From Pseudomonadota bacterium (lineage in GTDB: Bacteria > Myxococcota_A > Polyangia > Polyangiales > Polyangiaceae): 14,898 bases of DNA. How positions within the stretch are numbered: position 1 is the first letter of the stretch; each line of letters starts with the position of its first letter. Location of the stretch: contig JAEYVE010000107.1 in assembly GCA_023432025.1 (NCBI GenBank), forward strand, positions 1 through 14,898. The letters are read 5' to 3'. This document shows, piece by piece, positions 1 through 6,891 of the stretch. The position numbers and the translations under genes were made by a program. The notes below the pieces were generated by a model. It saw only the letters and a list, made by a program, of their open reading frames with translations. It ran no database searches and was not told the DNA's origin.

Positions 1-154
1 CGAGCCCGGTCACGTCTGGACCCCGAGCGCGCGCGGCCTTTTCGGCGCGCTTGCCCAGCGGATCCGACAAGTCGAACGTTCCTCGTACGACGGGCACGAG
101 CGCCGCAATCAGCCCGACCGCGACTCCCATACCAACCCAGCGGCTCAGAGCCAT
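1..154 (-). CDS. N-terminal fragment of a membrane-anchored protein of unknown function
   Basis: Read on the minus strand, an ATG at 154 opens a frame of 51 codons that stays open to the window edge, so the C-terminus is missing. A strong ribosome-binding site, GAGGAGG, sits 6 nt before the ATG, which is the main reason to accept this short fragment. The product starts MALSRWVGMGVAVGLIAALV, a short n-region followed by a hydrophobic stretch at about residues 7-23. This would serve as an N-terminal membrane anchor or uncleaved signal. The following residues are polar and charged, rich in Lys, Arg, Ala and Asp, and probably lie on the far side of the membrane. There is no lipobox cysteine. It is divergent from the PhoH gene, with 92 bp between start codons. 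I do not recognise the family, and too little is present to assign one. Confidence 0.6.
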   Translation of the reverse strand, partial: MALSRWVGMGVAVGLIAALVPVVRGTFDLSDPLGKRAEKAARARGPDVTGL

Positions 155-246
155 CGTGCGCCTCCTCGCATGGGGCGACCCATACGAGAGCCCCGCCCAG
201 CGGGCCAAGAATTCGGGTACGCGTGCCGTCGCCCGAGGCCCGGACT

Positions 247-1548
247 ATGCTCCGCGGTGAAAGGATTCGACGAACCGTTTTGCCCAACGCGCCCGGCCCA
301 ACGCCAAAGTCCTCCTCCTCGTCCAACGAGGTCGCCCCCTCCAACGAGCCACAGAGCCCCGGAGTGGAACCCCACGAGCCCGAGCGCGAAACTCCCACAG
401 CCCCGCTGACCGCCGAAGCGGACACCGCGCCCCTCACGACCGCTCAGGTCGAGGTGAGCGATCCCGAGGTGCTCATGAACTTGTGTGGGCCTCGCTCGCT
501 CGTGCTCGCCGAGGTCCGCAAGCACAGCGGCGCCGAGGTCACGCTGCGTGGGAACGTCATTCGCCTGTCCGGCAAAGCAGAGGACGTCGCGGTCGCGCGT
601 CGTTACCTGAGCGACGCCGCGCACCTCCTCACGGAAGGAATCGAGCTCGGCGTGTCCGACGTGGGGCACTCGCTGCGCGCGCTGCGGCGAGATCCCGAGC
701 GCTCGCTCGTGGACCTGCTCGACCAGGTCATCATGGTCACCTCGCGCAAGAAGCCCGTGGCGCCGAAGACCGCCGCGCAGCGCGACTACATTGCAGCCAT
801 CCGCACGCACGACCTCACGTTCGGCGTGGGCCCCGCGGGCACCGGCAAGACCTACCTCGCCATGGCGATGGCTTCGGCGGCGCTCATGAAAAAGCAGGTC
901 AAGCGCATCATCTTGACGCGCCCTGCGGTCGAAGCCGGCGAAAAGCTCGGCTTTCTCCCCGGAGATCTGGCCGAAAAGGTGAACCCCTACCTCCGGCCGC
1001 TCTACGACGCGTTGAACGACATGCTGGATTACGAGCGCATTCAGCAGCTCCGCCAGCGTGGACAAATCGAGGTCGCGCCGCTCGCGTTCATGCGCGGGCG
1101 CACGTTGAACGACTCCTTCGTCATTTTGGACGAAGCGCAGAACGCCACCACCGAACAAATGAAAATGTTCCTCACGCGCCTCGGCTACTCCTCCAAGGCC
1201 GTGGTCACGGGTGACGTGACACAAACGGATCTCCCGCGCGGCGAACGCAGCGGGCTCCGCGAGGCGTGGGATCTCCTGCAAGGGATCGAGGGCATCGCGT
1301 TTCAGCGCTTCAGCGACGTGGACGTGGTGCGCCACCCGCTCGTGCAGAGAATCGTCGTCGCTTACGACCGCCTCGACGCCGAACGCGCCGCCTCGCGCGC
1401 CCGCGAACGCGCGGAGGCGCTCGGCCGGCGCGGCGCCCGCGGGGCTACGGGGGACAACAGGTCGAACGACCTACCGTCGGGTTCCGACGACGAGGGCGCA
1501 CCGCCCGCGACTCCGACCCCTGTCGCAAAGCTGCCCGCCAAAGACTGA
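247..1548 (+). CDS. PhoH family ATPase (PhoL/YbeZ type)
   Basis: This encodes a 433-residue cytoplasmic P-loop ATPase of the PhoH family, whose members are linked to RNA metabolism and often work beside the endoribonuclease YbeY. After a Pro/Ser/Glu-rich, probably disordered stretch, residues ~76-132 match the KH-like N-terminal domain of YbeZ (LCGPRS start, IRLSGKAEDV). The ATPase core follows: Walker A GPAGTGKT at 195-202, the RPAVEAGEKLGFLPGDL family block from about 225, Walker B VILDEAQN at 292-299, and TGDVTQTDLP at 321-330. The C-terminus is another low-complexity tail. I chose ATG 247 because GAGG lies 8 nt upstream; a GTG at 223 in the same frame has no clear ribosome-binding site. 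YbeZ relatives are about 320-350 residues, and the excess here lies in the two tails. No ybeY follows; the next gene is enolase. The family call is secure and the cellular role is inferred. Confidence 0.93.
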   Translation: MLRGERIRRTVLPNAPGPTPKSSSSSNEVAPSNEPQSPGVEPHEPERETPTAPLTAEADTAPLTTAQVEVSDPEVLMNLCGPRSLVLAEVRKHSGAEVTLRGNVIRLSGKAEDVAVARRYLSDAAHLLTEGIELGVSDVGHSLRALRRDPERSLVDLLDQVIMVTSRKKPVAPKTAAQRDYIAAIRTHDLTFGVGPAGTGKTYLAMAMASAALMKKQVKRIILTRPAVEAGEKLGFLPGDLAEKVNPYLRPLYDALNDMLDYERIQQLRQRGQIEVAPLAFMRGRTLNDSFVILDEAQNATTEQMKMFLTRLGYSSKAVVTGDVTQTDLPRGERSGLREAWDLLQGIEGIAFQRFSDVDVVRHPLVQRIVVAYDRLDAERAASRARERAEALGRRGARGATGDNRSNDLPSGSDDEGAPPATPTPVAKLPAKD

Positions 1549-1634
1549 ACGGATCCGCGCGCTTCGCGGCCCGGCCTGTCTCCGCCCCACAGTGTTTCCG
1601 ATGTATCGGGGCACGCGCCGGGCGGCGGGGTGCC

Positions 1635-1756
1635 GCTCGCTTCGACTTCGGGAGGCGCCTGCTTCGCTCGCGGAAGACGCTCGCTTCGACTTCGGGAGAC
1701 GCCTGCTTCGCCTCGAGGGAGACGTTCGTTTCGACTCCGGGAGGGTCCCGAAAGAC
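1635..1756. repeat. Degenerate 44-45-bp tandem repeat (about 2.7 copies) upstream of enolase
   Basis: Three consecutive units begin at 1635, 1679 and 1724. Units 1 and 2 share GCTCGCTTCGACTTCGGGAG, then RCGCCTGCTTCGC, and end in a GGAAGAC or GGGAGAC motif. The third is shorter and more diverged (GTTCGTTTCGACTCCGGGAG, ending AAAGAC). The array fills the middle of the 267-bp spacer between the PhoH gene and eno. It ends about 60 bp before the enolase start, so it lies in or next to the enolase leader. A plus-strand frame runs through it into eno, but its translation is Arg/Ser-rich low complexity and unlike any enolase N-terminus. Confidence 0.75.
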
Positions 1757-1815
1757 CGTTCGTCACCCGCCGGCGCCGTCTCGCTCCAGACCACATTTCG
1801 TGTATAAGGCCGGCC

Positions 1816-3105
1816 ATGTCGGAGATCGTTCAAGTCACTGCACGCGAAATTCTGGATTCCCGCGGAAATCCCACGGTCGAGGCCGAAGTCCTCACCGACA
1901 GCGGCGCCTTCGGGCGCGGCGCGGTCCCCAGCGGCGCCTCGACGGGCGAGTACGAAGCCGTCGAGCTGCGCGATGGCGACAAGGCTCGTTACCTCGGCAA
2001 GGGCGTCCAAAAGGCCGTCGAGAACGTCAACGAAAAGCTCGGACCGGCCATCCTCGGTCTCTCTGCTCTCGATCAGCCCGCGGTCGACGCGCGGCTCCTC
2101 GAGATCGACGGCACGGCGAACAAAGGCAAGATGGGCGCCAACGCCATCCTCGCCATCTCGATGGCCGTCGCCCGCGCAGGCGCTGACGTCGTCGATCTCC
2201 CGCTCTGGCGTTACCTCGGTGGCGTTCAGGCGCGCGTGCTGCCCACGCCCCTCATGAACATCATCAACGGCGGCGCGCACGCCGACAACGGCCTGGAAAT
2301 CCAGGAGTTCATGATCGTGCCCCACGGCTTCGCCAAGTTCAGCGACGCCCTCCGCGCCGGCACCGAGGTGTTCCACGCCCTCAAGGCCAGCCTGAAGAAG
2401 GACGGCCTGACCACCGCCGTCGGTGACGAGGGTGGCTTCGCGCCGCGTCTCGGCAACAACGAAGAGGCTCTCAAGCGCATCCTCGGCGCCATCGAAGCCG
2501 CTGGCTACAAGCCCGGCCGCGCCGGTGAAGGCCAAATCGGCCTCGGCCTCGACTGCGCCGCCAGCGAGTTCTTCGCGGACGGCAAGTACACGTTCGACAA
2601 GAAGCCCCTCTCGAGCGCCGAGCTCGCCGACGTGTACGCGGAGCTCACCTCCAAGTACCCGATCGTCAGCATCGAGGACGGCTTCGACCAGAACGACTGG
2701 GACGGCTGGAAGCTCATCACCGACAAGATCGGCAAGAAGGTGCAAATCGTGGGCGACGACCTCTTCGTCACCAACAAGGAGCGCCTCCAGACGGGCATCG
2801 AGAAGAAGACCGCCAACTCGATCCTCATCAAGCTGAACCAGATCGGTACGCTCACCGAAACGCTGGACACGATCCGTCTCGCGGGCAGCGCCGGCTACAC
2901 GTCGATCATCTCGCACCGCTCGGGCGAGACCGAGGACGCGTTCATCGCCGACCTCGCCGTCGCCACGAACGCCGGTCAGATCAAGACGGGCAGCGCCAGC
3001 CGCACCGACCGCATCGCCAAGTACAACCAGCTCCTCCGCATCGCCGACGAGCTCGAGGACGCGCAGGTGTACTCCGGCGCCTCGCCGTTCACGCGCCTCG
3101 GCTGA
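1816..3105 (+). CDS. eno: Enolase (phosphopyruvate hydratase)
   Basis: Enolase catalyses the reversible dehydration of 2-phosphoglycerate to phosphoenolpyruvate in glycolysis. It is cytoplasmic, and in many bacteria it also binds RNase E. The 429-residue product is the usual bacterial length and begins MSEIVQVTAREILDSRGNPT, the standard enolase start. Key residues are in place: Glu205 in GDEGGFAP, Lys339 in SILIKLNQIGT, His367 in SIISHRSGET and Lys390 in QIKTGS. The Mg-binding signatures GLGLD, SIEDGF and VGDD are intact. ATG 1816 is preceded by only a weak purine stretch (AAGG) and matches the family start exactly. The frame continues upstream into the tandem repeat, but that extension is not enolase-like. 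The gene stands alone between a repeat-bearing leader and a strong terminator, so it is probably transcribed as a single gene or with the PhoH gene. Nothing about the protein itself is odd. Confidence 0.98.
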   Translation: MSEIVQVTAREILDSRGNPTVEAEVLTDSGAFGRGAVPSGASTGEYEAVELRDGDKARYLGKGVQKAVENVNEKLGPAILGLSALDQPAVDARLLEIDGTANKGKMGANAILAISMAVARAGADVVDLPLWRYLGGVQARVLPTPLMNIINGGAHADNGLEIQEFMIVPHGFAKFSDALRAGTEVFHALKASLKKDGLTTAVGDEGGFAPRLGNNEEALKRILGAIEAAGYKPGRAGEGQIGLGLDCAASEFFADGKYTFDKKPLSSAELADVYAELTSKYPIVSIEDGFDQNDWDGWKLITDKIGKKVQIVGDDLFVTNKERLQTGIEKKTANSILIKLNQIGTLTETLDTIRLAGSAGYTSIISHRSGETEDAFIADLAVATNAGQIKTGSASRTDRIAKYNQLLRIADELEDAQVYSGASPFTRLG

Positions 3106-3159
3106 GCGACTCCACCGCGGCGAGCACTGCGCTTGCCGAACGGCGCAAGCAGCCACGGA

Positions 3160-3197
3160 AAAGGGCTCCGGCAGAACTGCCGGAGCCCTTTCTTTTT
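3160..3197 (+). terminator. Rho-independent terminator of eno
   Basis: A near-perfect hairpin pairs AAGGGCTCCGGCAG (3161-3174) with CTGCCGGAGCCCTT (3177-3190), separated by only two bases, so the innermost pairs must open to form a loop. It is followed by TCTTTTT. It starts 55 bp after the enolase stop codon. A smaller hairpin, GCTTGC pairing with GCAAGC (3131-3150), lies just before it, giving two stems in a row. Confidence 0.93.
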
Positions 3198-3381
3198 GCT
3201 CATCACGAACGTCGTTGAGGTCGACCGCCACCCACGTGCGCAAACCTACGCACGCACTCGGCGGCGTTCACCCCGAGCACCTCACACGGCGGGCGAGCGC
3301 ACACGGTGTCCTCCAAATATTCGCGCTAGCCTGTCTTCGTAATTGGGTTTCTCCGTGCAGTAAGCGAGTCTGTCCGTCTGC

Positions 3382-4665
3382 ATGACGAGACGACTGTCAA
3401 TCTCACTGGCGGCACTGACCACCGCCTTGGCTCTCGCCTCGGCCTGCGGCTCGTCGAACGACGATAGCTCCGGTTCCTCCTCGGAAAGTGGCGGCGCAGC
3501 CGGCGCAGCCACCGGAGGAGACGCCTCTGGCCTCGCCGGCGATACTGGCAACGGCGGCTCCTTGGGCAACACCGGCGGCGGGAGCAGCGGCTCGGGCTCC
3601 ACCGGCACGGGTGGCAACAAGGACGAATGCGCGGCGTCGGAGCAAAACGCCAAGCTCACGCCGGCCAACCTGCTCTTCGTGCTGGATCGCAGCGGCAGCA
3701 TGAACTGCAACGCGCCCGAGGACGATCCACAGCACGACGCCCTGTGCGAAACCCAGCCGGTCAAGCGCGTGCAGAACGCCCCCTCCAAGTGGGAAATGAC
3801 GCGCGACGCCCTCAAGGGCGCGCTGGGCAGCCTGGAGGGCGCAGAGAACGTTCGCGTGGGCGTCAGCATGTTCCCCAAACCCCACGCCACCCTCGAGTGC
3901 AGCGTCGAGGAGGATCCGGACGTCACGCTCGAGCGCCTCACCTCCCGTCACAAATCGGACATCGATGCGTTCTTGGACGACGTGTCGCCCGGCGGAAAAA
4001 CGCCGATGGCCGGCGCTTCCATCCTCAGTTACAAATACCTCTCCGAAGAGCTCGTCGCGCGAAAGCTCGAGGGCAACACCTTCGTGGTGCTCCTCACCGA
4101 CGGCGCGGAAACCTGCACGAACGAAGCCACGAGCGAAGAGTTCGTCGAAATCGACGTCCCGAACGCCACGCTCTTCAACATCAAAACCTTCGTCATCGGC
4201 GCGCCGGGCAGCGCGCCCGCGCGCGCCATGCTCTCGGACGTGGCGTTCAACGGTCTCACGCCGCAGTCCGACACGTGCGTGCACGGCGGCGACGCTCCCG
4301 ACGTCGGCAACTGCCACTTCGACATGACCACCTCGACGAACTTCGAGGCGGATCTCGCCGCGGCGCTCGAGGAAATCACCAACGACAAGACGCTCAGCTG
4401 CGTGTTCGACGTGCCGCAGAGCTCGGGTGGTCAGCGCGTGGACTTGAACAAGGTCAACGTCACGTTCACGCCCTCGTCCGGCGACGCGGTGAACATCCGC
4501 AGGGACGACACCGCGCCGTGTAGCGACGGAGCGAACGGCTGGCAGTACTCCTCCGACAAAACGAGGATCCACTTGTGCGGGGAAGCGTGTGACGAGGTGC
4601 AGGCCGACCAAGACGGCGAGGTGCGCATCGTTCTCGGCTGCCCGACGCAGATCGTGGTGAAGTGA
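3382..4665 (+). CDS. vWA-domain lipoprotein, first of two paralogues
   Basis: This encodes a 427-residue exported lipoprotein. A signal peptide with Arg3-Arg4 and a hydrophobic core ends in the lipobox ASAC, giving lipidated Cys22. Position +2 is Gly, not Asp, which by the E. coli rule favours the outer membrane. Residues ~24-80 are a Gly/Ser/Thr-rich spacer. The vWA domain follows with a complete metal-ion-dependent adhesion site: Asp102-Arg-Ser-Gly-Ser106 in LLFVLDRSGSM, Thr207 in GGKTPM and Asp240 in VVLLTDGAET. Cysteines are frequent, suggesting disulfides. The C-terminal ~85 residues, from Cys340, form a Cys-containing module also found in the next gene. vWA domains with an intact site usually bind protein ligands through Mg or Mn; the ligand is unknown. 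ATG 3382 lacks a strong ribosome-binding site but gives a well-formed signal peptide. The gene starts after the eno terminator, so it likely has its own promoter within 3198-3381, which I cannot pinpoint. Confidence 0.9.
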   Translation: MTRRLSISLAALTTALALASACGSSNDDSSGSSSESGGAAGAATGGDASGLAGDTGNGGSLGNTGGGSSGSGSTGTGGNKDECAASEQNAKLTPANLLFVLDRSGSMNCNAPEDDPQHDALCETQPVKRVQNAPSKWEMTRDALKGALGSLEGAENVRVGVSMFPKPHATLECSVEEDPDVTLERLTSRHKSDIDAFLDDVSPGGKTPMAGASILSYKYLSEELVARKLEGNTFVVLLTDGAETCTNEATSEEFVEIDVPNATLFNIKTFVIGAPGSAPARAMLSDVAFNGLTPQSDTCVHGGDAPDVGNCHFDMTTSTNFEADLAAALEEITNDKTLSCVFDVPQSSGGQRVDLNKVNVTFTPSSGDAVNIRRDDTAPCSDGANGWQYSSDKTRIHLCGEACDEVQADQDGEVRIVLGCPTQIVVK

Positions 4666-4688
4666 TGGCGAGCCAAGGAAACTCGACG

Positions 4689-6233
4689 ATGCTCCGTAAA
4701 CGCTCACTGGTCGCGCTCGGCTTCTTCCTCCTGGGCGGAGCGGCGCTCGGCGCCTGCGGCAGCAGCGCCTCCGTCGGCGACGACAACGGCGCCGGAACCG
4801 GCGGCAAGGGCTCCGGCGGCAAGGGCTCCGGTGGCAAGCCCGGCTCGGGCGGCATGCTGCTCGGCAGCGGCAGCACGAGCTCCGGCGGCGACGGCTCCGG
4901 CGGCAAGCCCGGCTCGGGCGGCGGGCACACCGCACAGGGCGGCGCCACCTACGGCGGCGACGTGGACTACCCCGACGACATCGTCTTCGACTACGACCCC
5001 GGAGAAGGCGGCTCCAGCTCCTGCGCCTCGGTCACGGGCACTCCACGGAGCATTTCACGTCCCATCGACATCATCTTCGTGATCGACAACTCGGGCAGCA
5101 TGTCCGACGAGATCCAAGAGGTCGAGGCGAACATCTACGACAACTTCGCCACCATCATCCAAAACGCGACGGTCGGCGGGAGTCCCATCGACTACCGCGT
5201 GATCATGATTTCTCGCTACGGCAGCTCCACCGGTCCCACCGTCGGCGACGCGAACTACCAAATCTGCATCCCGGCGCCGTTCGGCATCACCGACTGCACG
5301 AACCCCGCCATGACGCCGCTGCCGGATCCGGCGACGCAGCCCGCAAATCGCCGCTTTTTCCATTACAGCGCGGACATCGAGAGCCGCGACGCGCTCTGCG
5401 TGCTGCTCGAATCGTACGACGCACCCGACGAGTTCGACGATCAGAACACGACCAACGACGGCCCGACGGGCTCCGCCTACCGGAACTGGATACGCCAGAC
5501 GACGCTCCCGGGCACGACCGACGTAGGTTGGCAAAACTGGCTGCGCCCCGACGCCTTCAAGACGTTCGTCGTCATCACGGACGATCGCATCGAGTGTAAC
5601 CGCAACGGCTTCGGCGGCCCGGACGTGTCCTTCAACGACAACACCAACGCCAACGCGCAGACCGTCGCTTCGAGCTTCGACAGCGCGCTGCTCGCGCTCA
5701 GCCCGACTCAGTTCGGCACCACCGAGGCGCGTAACTACGTCTTTCACAGCATCATTGGCCTGGACGAAAGGGCCAACGCGGACGAGCCGTACTACCCGGA
5801 CGACCCGATCAACACCACCGAGTGCGGTGACGGCAGCAACGTGGAAGCCGTCAGCCGCGGCTACCAGTACCTGAGCAAACTCACGGGCGGCCTTCGCTTC
5901 CCGCTGTGTCGCCCGAGCTTCAATCCCATTTTCGATGCCATCGCCCAAGGCGTCGTCGACACGGCAGAGGTTCCCTGCCAATACGATTTCCCGACCGTCA
6001 GCGGCATCATCAACCCGAACAACATCTCGGTGGCCTTCCAGCCAGGCACAGGCGCGGACCGCTCCTTCACCAAGGTGACGAACGAGGCGGCGTGCGGTTC
6101 CTCGGGCTACGAGTTCTACTTCGACGACAACGCGAACCCGACGCGGCTCTTCTTGTGTCAAAATGCATGTGACTTGGTCCGCGCAGACGACGCGGGCTCG
6201 CTCGAGCTCGACTTCGGCTGCCTCGGCTCCTGA
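4689..6233 (+). CDS. vWA-domain lipoprotein, second of two paralogues
   Basis: This encodes a 514-residue lipoprotein starting MLRKRSLVALGFFLLGGAAL, with a perfect lipobox LGAC and lipidated Cys23. I chose ATG 4689 because AAGGA lies 9 nt upstream and it gives an ideal signal peptide. An ATG at 4665 overlaps the previous stop (TGATG) and would add 8 residues. Residues ~37-86 are a spacer of GSGGK-like repeats, partly duplicated at DNA level. The vWA domain begins IDIIFVIDNSGSM, with Asp133-Asn-Ser-Gly-Ser137 as the metal site, and continues to VVITDDR (Asp298). The expected threonine motif is not obvious, and the domain carries a long insertion with extra cysteines (about residues 180-290). 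The module from Cys430 to the end mirrors the first paralogue: a C-x-(F/Y)-D-x-P start, TR-x-x-LC-x-x-AC and a final GC. The intergenic gap is 23 bp, consistent with co-transcription. Its ligand and role are unknown. Confidence 0.9.
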   Translation: MLRKRSLVALGFFLLGGAALGACGSSASVGDDNGAGTGGKGSGGKGSGGKPGSGGMLLGSGSTSSGGDGSGGKPGSGGGHTAQGGATYGGDVDYPDDIVFDYDPGEGGSSSCASVTGTPRSISRPIDIIFVIDNSGSMSDEIQEVEANIYDNFATIIQNATVGGSPIDYRVIMISRYGSSTGPTVGDANYQICIPAPFGITDCTNPAMTPLPDPATQPANRRFFHYSADIESRDALCVLLESYDAPDEFDDQNTTNDGPTGSAYRNWIRQTTLPGTTDVGWQNWLRPDAFKTFVVITDDRIECNRNGFGGPDVSFNDNTNANAQTVASSFDSALLALSPTQFGTTEARNYVFHSIIGLDERANADEPYYPDDPINTTECGDGSNVEAVSRGYQYLSKLTGGLRFPLCRPSFNPIFDAIAQGVVDTAEVPCQYDFPTVSGIINPNNISVAFQPGTGADRSFTKVTNEAACGSSGYEFYFDDNANPTRLFLCQNACDLVRADDAGSLELDFGCLGS

Positions 6234-6243
6234 GGGCCTACCC

Positions 6244-6828
6244 GTGGAAGTTCGCACGTTCGTCGGAGCAGCCGTATCGGCTCACATTGCCGATCTGGCG
6301 CGGCTGCGCATCGAGGTGTTTCGCGAGTACCCGTACCTGTACGACGGGTCGCTCGAGTACGAAGCCGAGTATCTGGCGGGCTACGCCAAGAGCCCTCGGA
6401 GCGTGTTCGCGGTCGCCTTCGACGGACCTCGCGTGGTGGGAGCGTCCACGGGCATGCCGCTCACGGACGAGACTCCGGCATTCCAACAGCCGTTCGTCTC
6501 GCGTGGGGTGCCGCTCGAAAGCGTCTTTTACTTCGCGGAGTCCGTGCTCCAAGCGAGCTACCGTGGGCAAGGCTTGGGACACCGCTTCTTCGATTTGCGC
6601 GAGGCGCACGCTCTTGCCCACGGCTTTCCTCTCACGGCATTCTGTGCGGTCGAGCGCCCCGACGACCACCCGAGAAAACCGCTCGCTCACCGCGAAAACG
6701 ACGCATTTTGGGCGAAGCGAGGCTACGTCAAGCAGCCGAACATGACGTGCGAGCTCGAGTGGAAGGACCTGGACGAAGCGCAAGCGAGCAAGAAAAAGCT
6801 CTGCTTTTGGATGCGCTCCTGGCCCTGA
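6244..6828 (+). CDS. GNAT family N-acetyltransferase
   Basis: This encodes a 194-residue cytoplasmic protein of the GCN5-related N-acetyltransferase fold, which transfers acetyl from acetyl-CoA to an amine. The diagnostic motif A is clear: the strand VFYFAESVLQASY leads into the pyrophosphate-binding loop RGQGLG at 107-112, then a helix (FFDLREAHALAHG). A late block, NDAFWAKRGYV, matches the usual motif B region. The start is GTG 6244: GAGGG, which overlaps the stop codon of the preceding vWA gene, is 7 nt upstream. A longer frame from 6163 would overlap the vWA gene by 71 bp and is less likely. It lies 10 bp downstream of the vWA pair on the same strand and so is probably in the same operon, although a cytoplasmic acetyltransferase and surface lipoproteins have no obvious shared task. 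The substrate cannot be predicted; peptides, small amines and antibiotics are all possible for this fold. Confidence 0.85.
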   Translation: MEVRTFVGAAVSAHIADLARLRIEVFREYPYLYDGSLEYEAEYLAGYAKSPRSVFAVAFDGPRVVGASTGMPLTDETPAFQQPFVSRGVPLESVFYFAESVLQASYRGQGLGHRFFDLREAHALAHGFPLTAFCAVERPDDHPRKPLAHRENDAFWAKRGYVKQPNMTCELEWKDLDEAQASKKKLCFWMRSWP

Positions 6829-6891
6829 GCTCCGGGGTCACGCAGCGCGTCCACGAAAGCGAAAACGTGGCGGGCCTCTGCCCCCCGAGCT

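Noticed and set aside
145..1335. A 396-codon minus-strand open frame across the PhoH gene
   Set aside because: It is antisense to a well-supported PhoH gene, and its composition (His, Arg, Val, Asp rich) is typical of shadow frames.
1555..1569. Terminator just after the PhoH gene (CCGCG/CGCGG hairpin)
   Set aside because: The stem is only 5 bp with no T-tract, as expected by chance at this GC content.
1630..1815. N-terminal extension of enolase by 62 codons through the tandem repeat
   Set aside because: The translation is Arg/Ser-rich repeat sequence, while ATG 1816 matches the universal enolase start.
1471..3243. A 590-codon minus-strand open frame across enolase
   Set aside because: It is antisense to a secure enolase gene; long antisense frames are expected from high third-position GC, and the product resembles no family I know.
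3403..4935. A 510-codon minus-strand open frame across the vWA genes
   Set aside because: It starts in Arg/Cys-rich low complexity that mirrors the Gly/Ser spacer of the second vWA gene, and it is antisense to both lipoproteins.
6829..6891. Terminator between the convergent GNAT and NAD kinase genes
   Set aside because: A CCACG/CGTGG stem (6851-6870) and a weak outer pairing exist, but there is no T-tract on either strand, so I do not call it.
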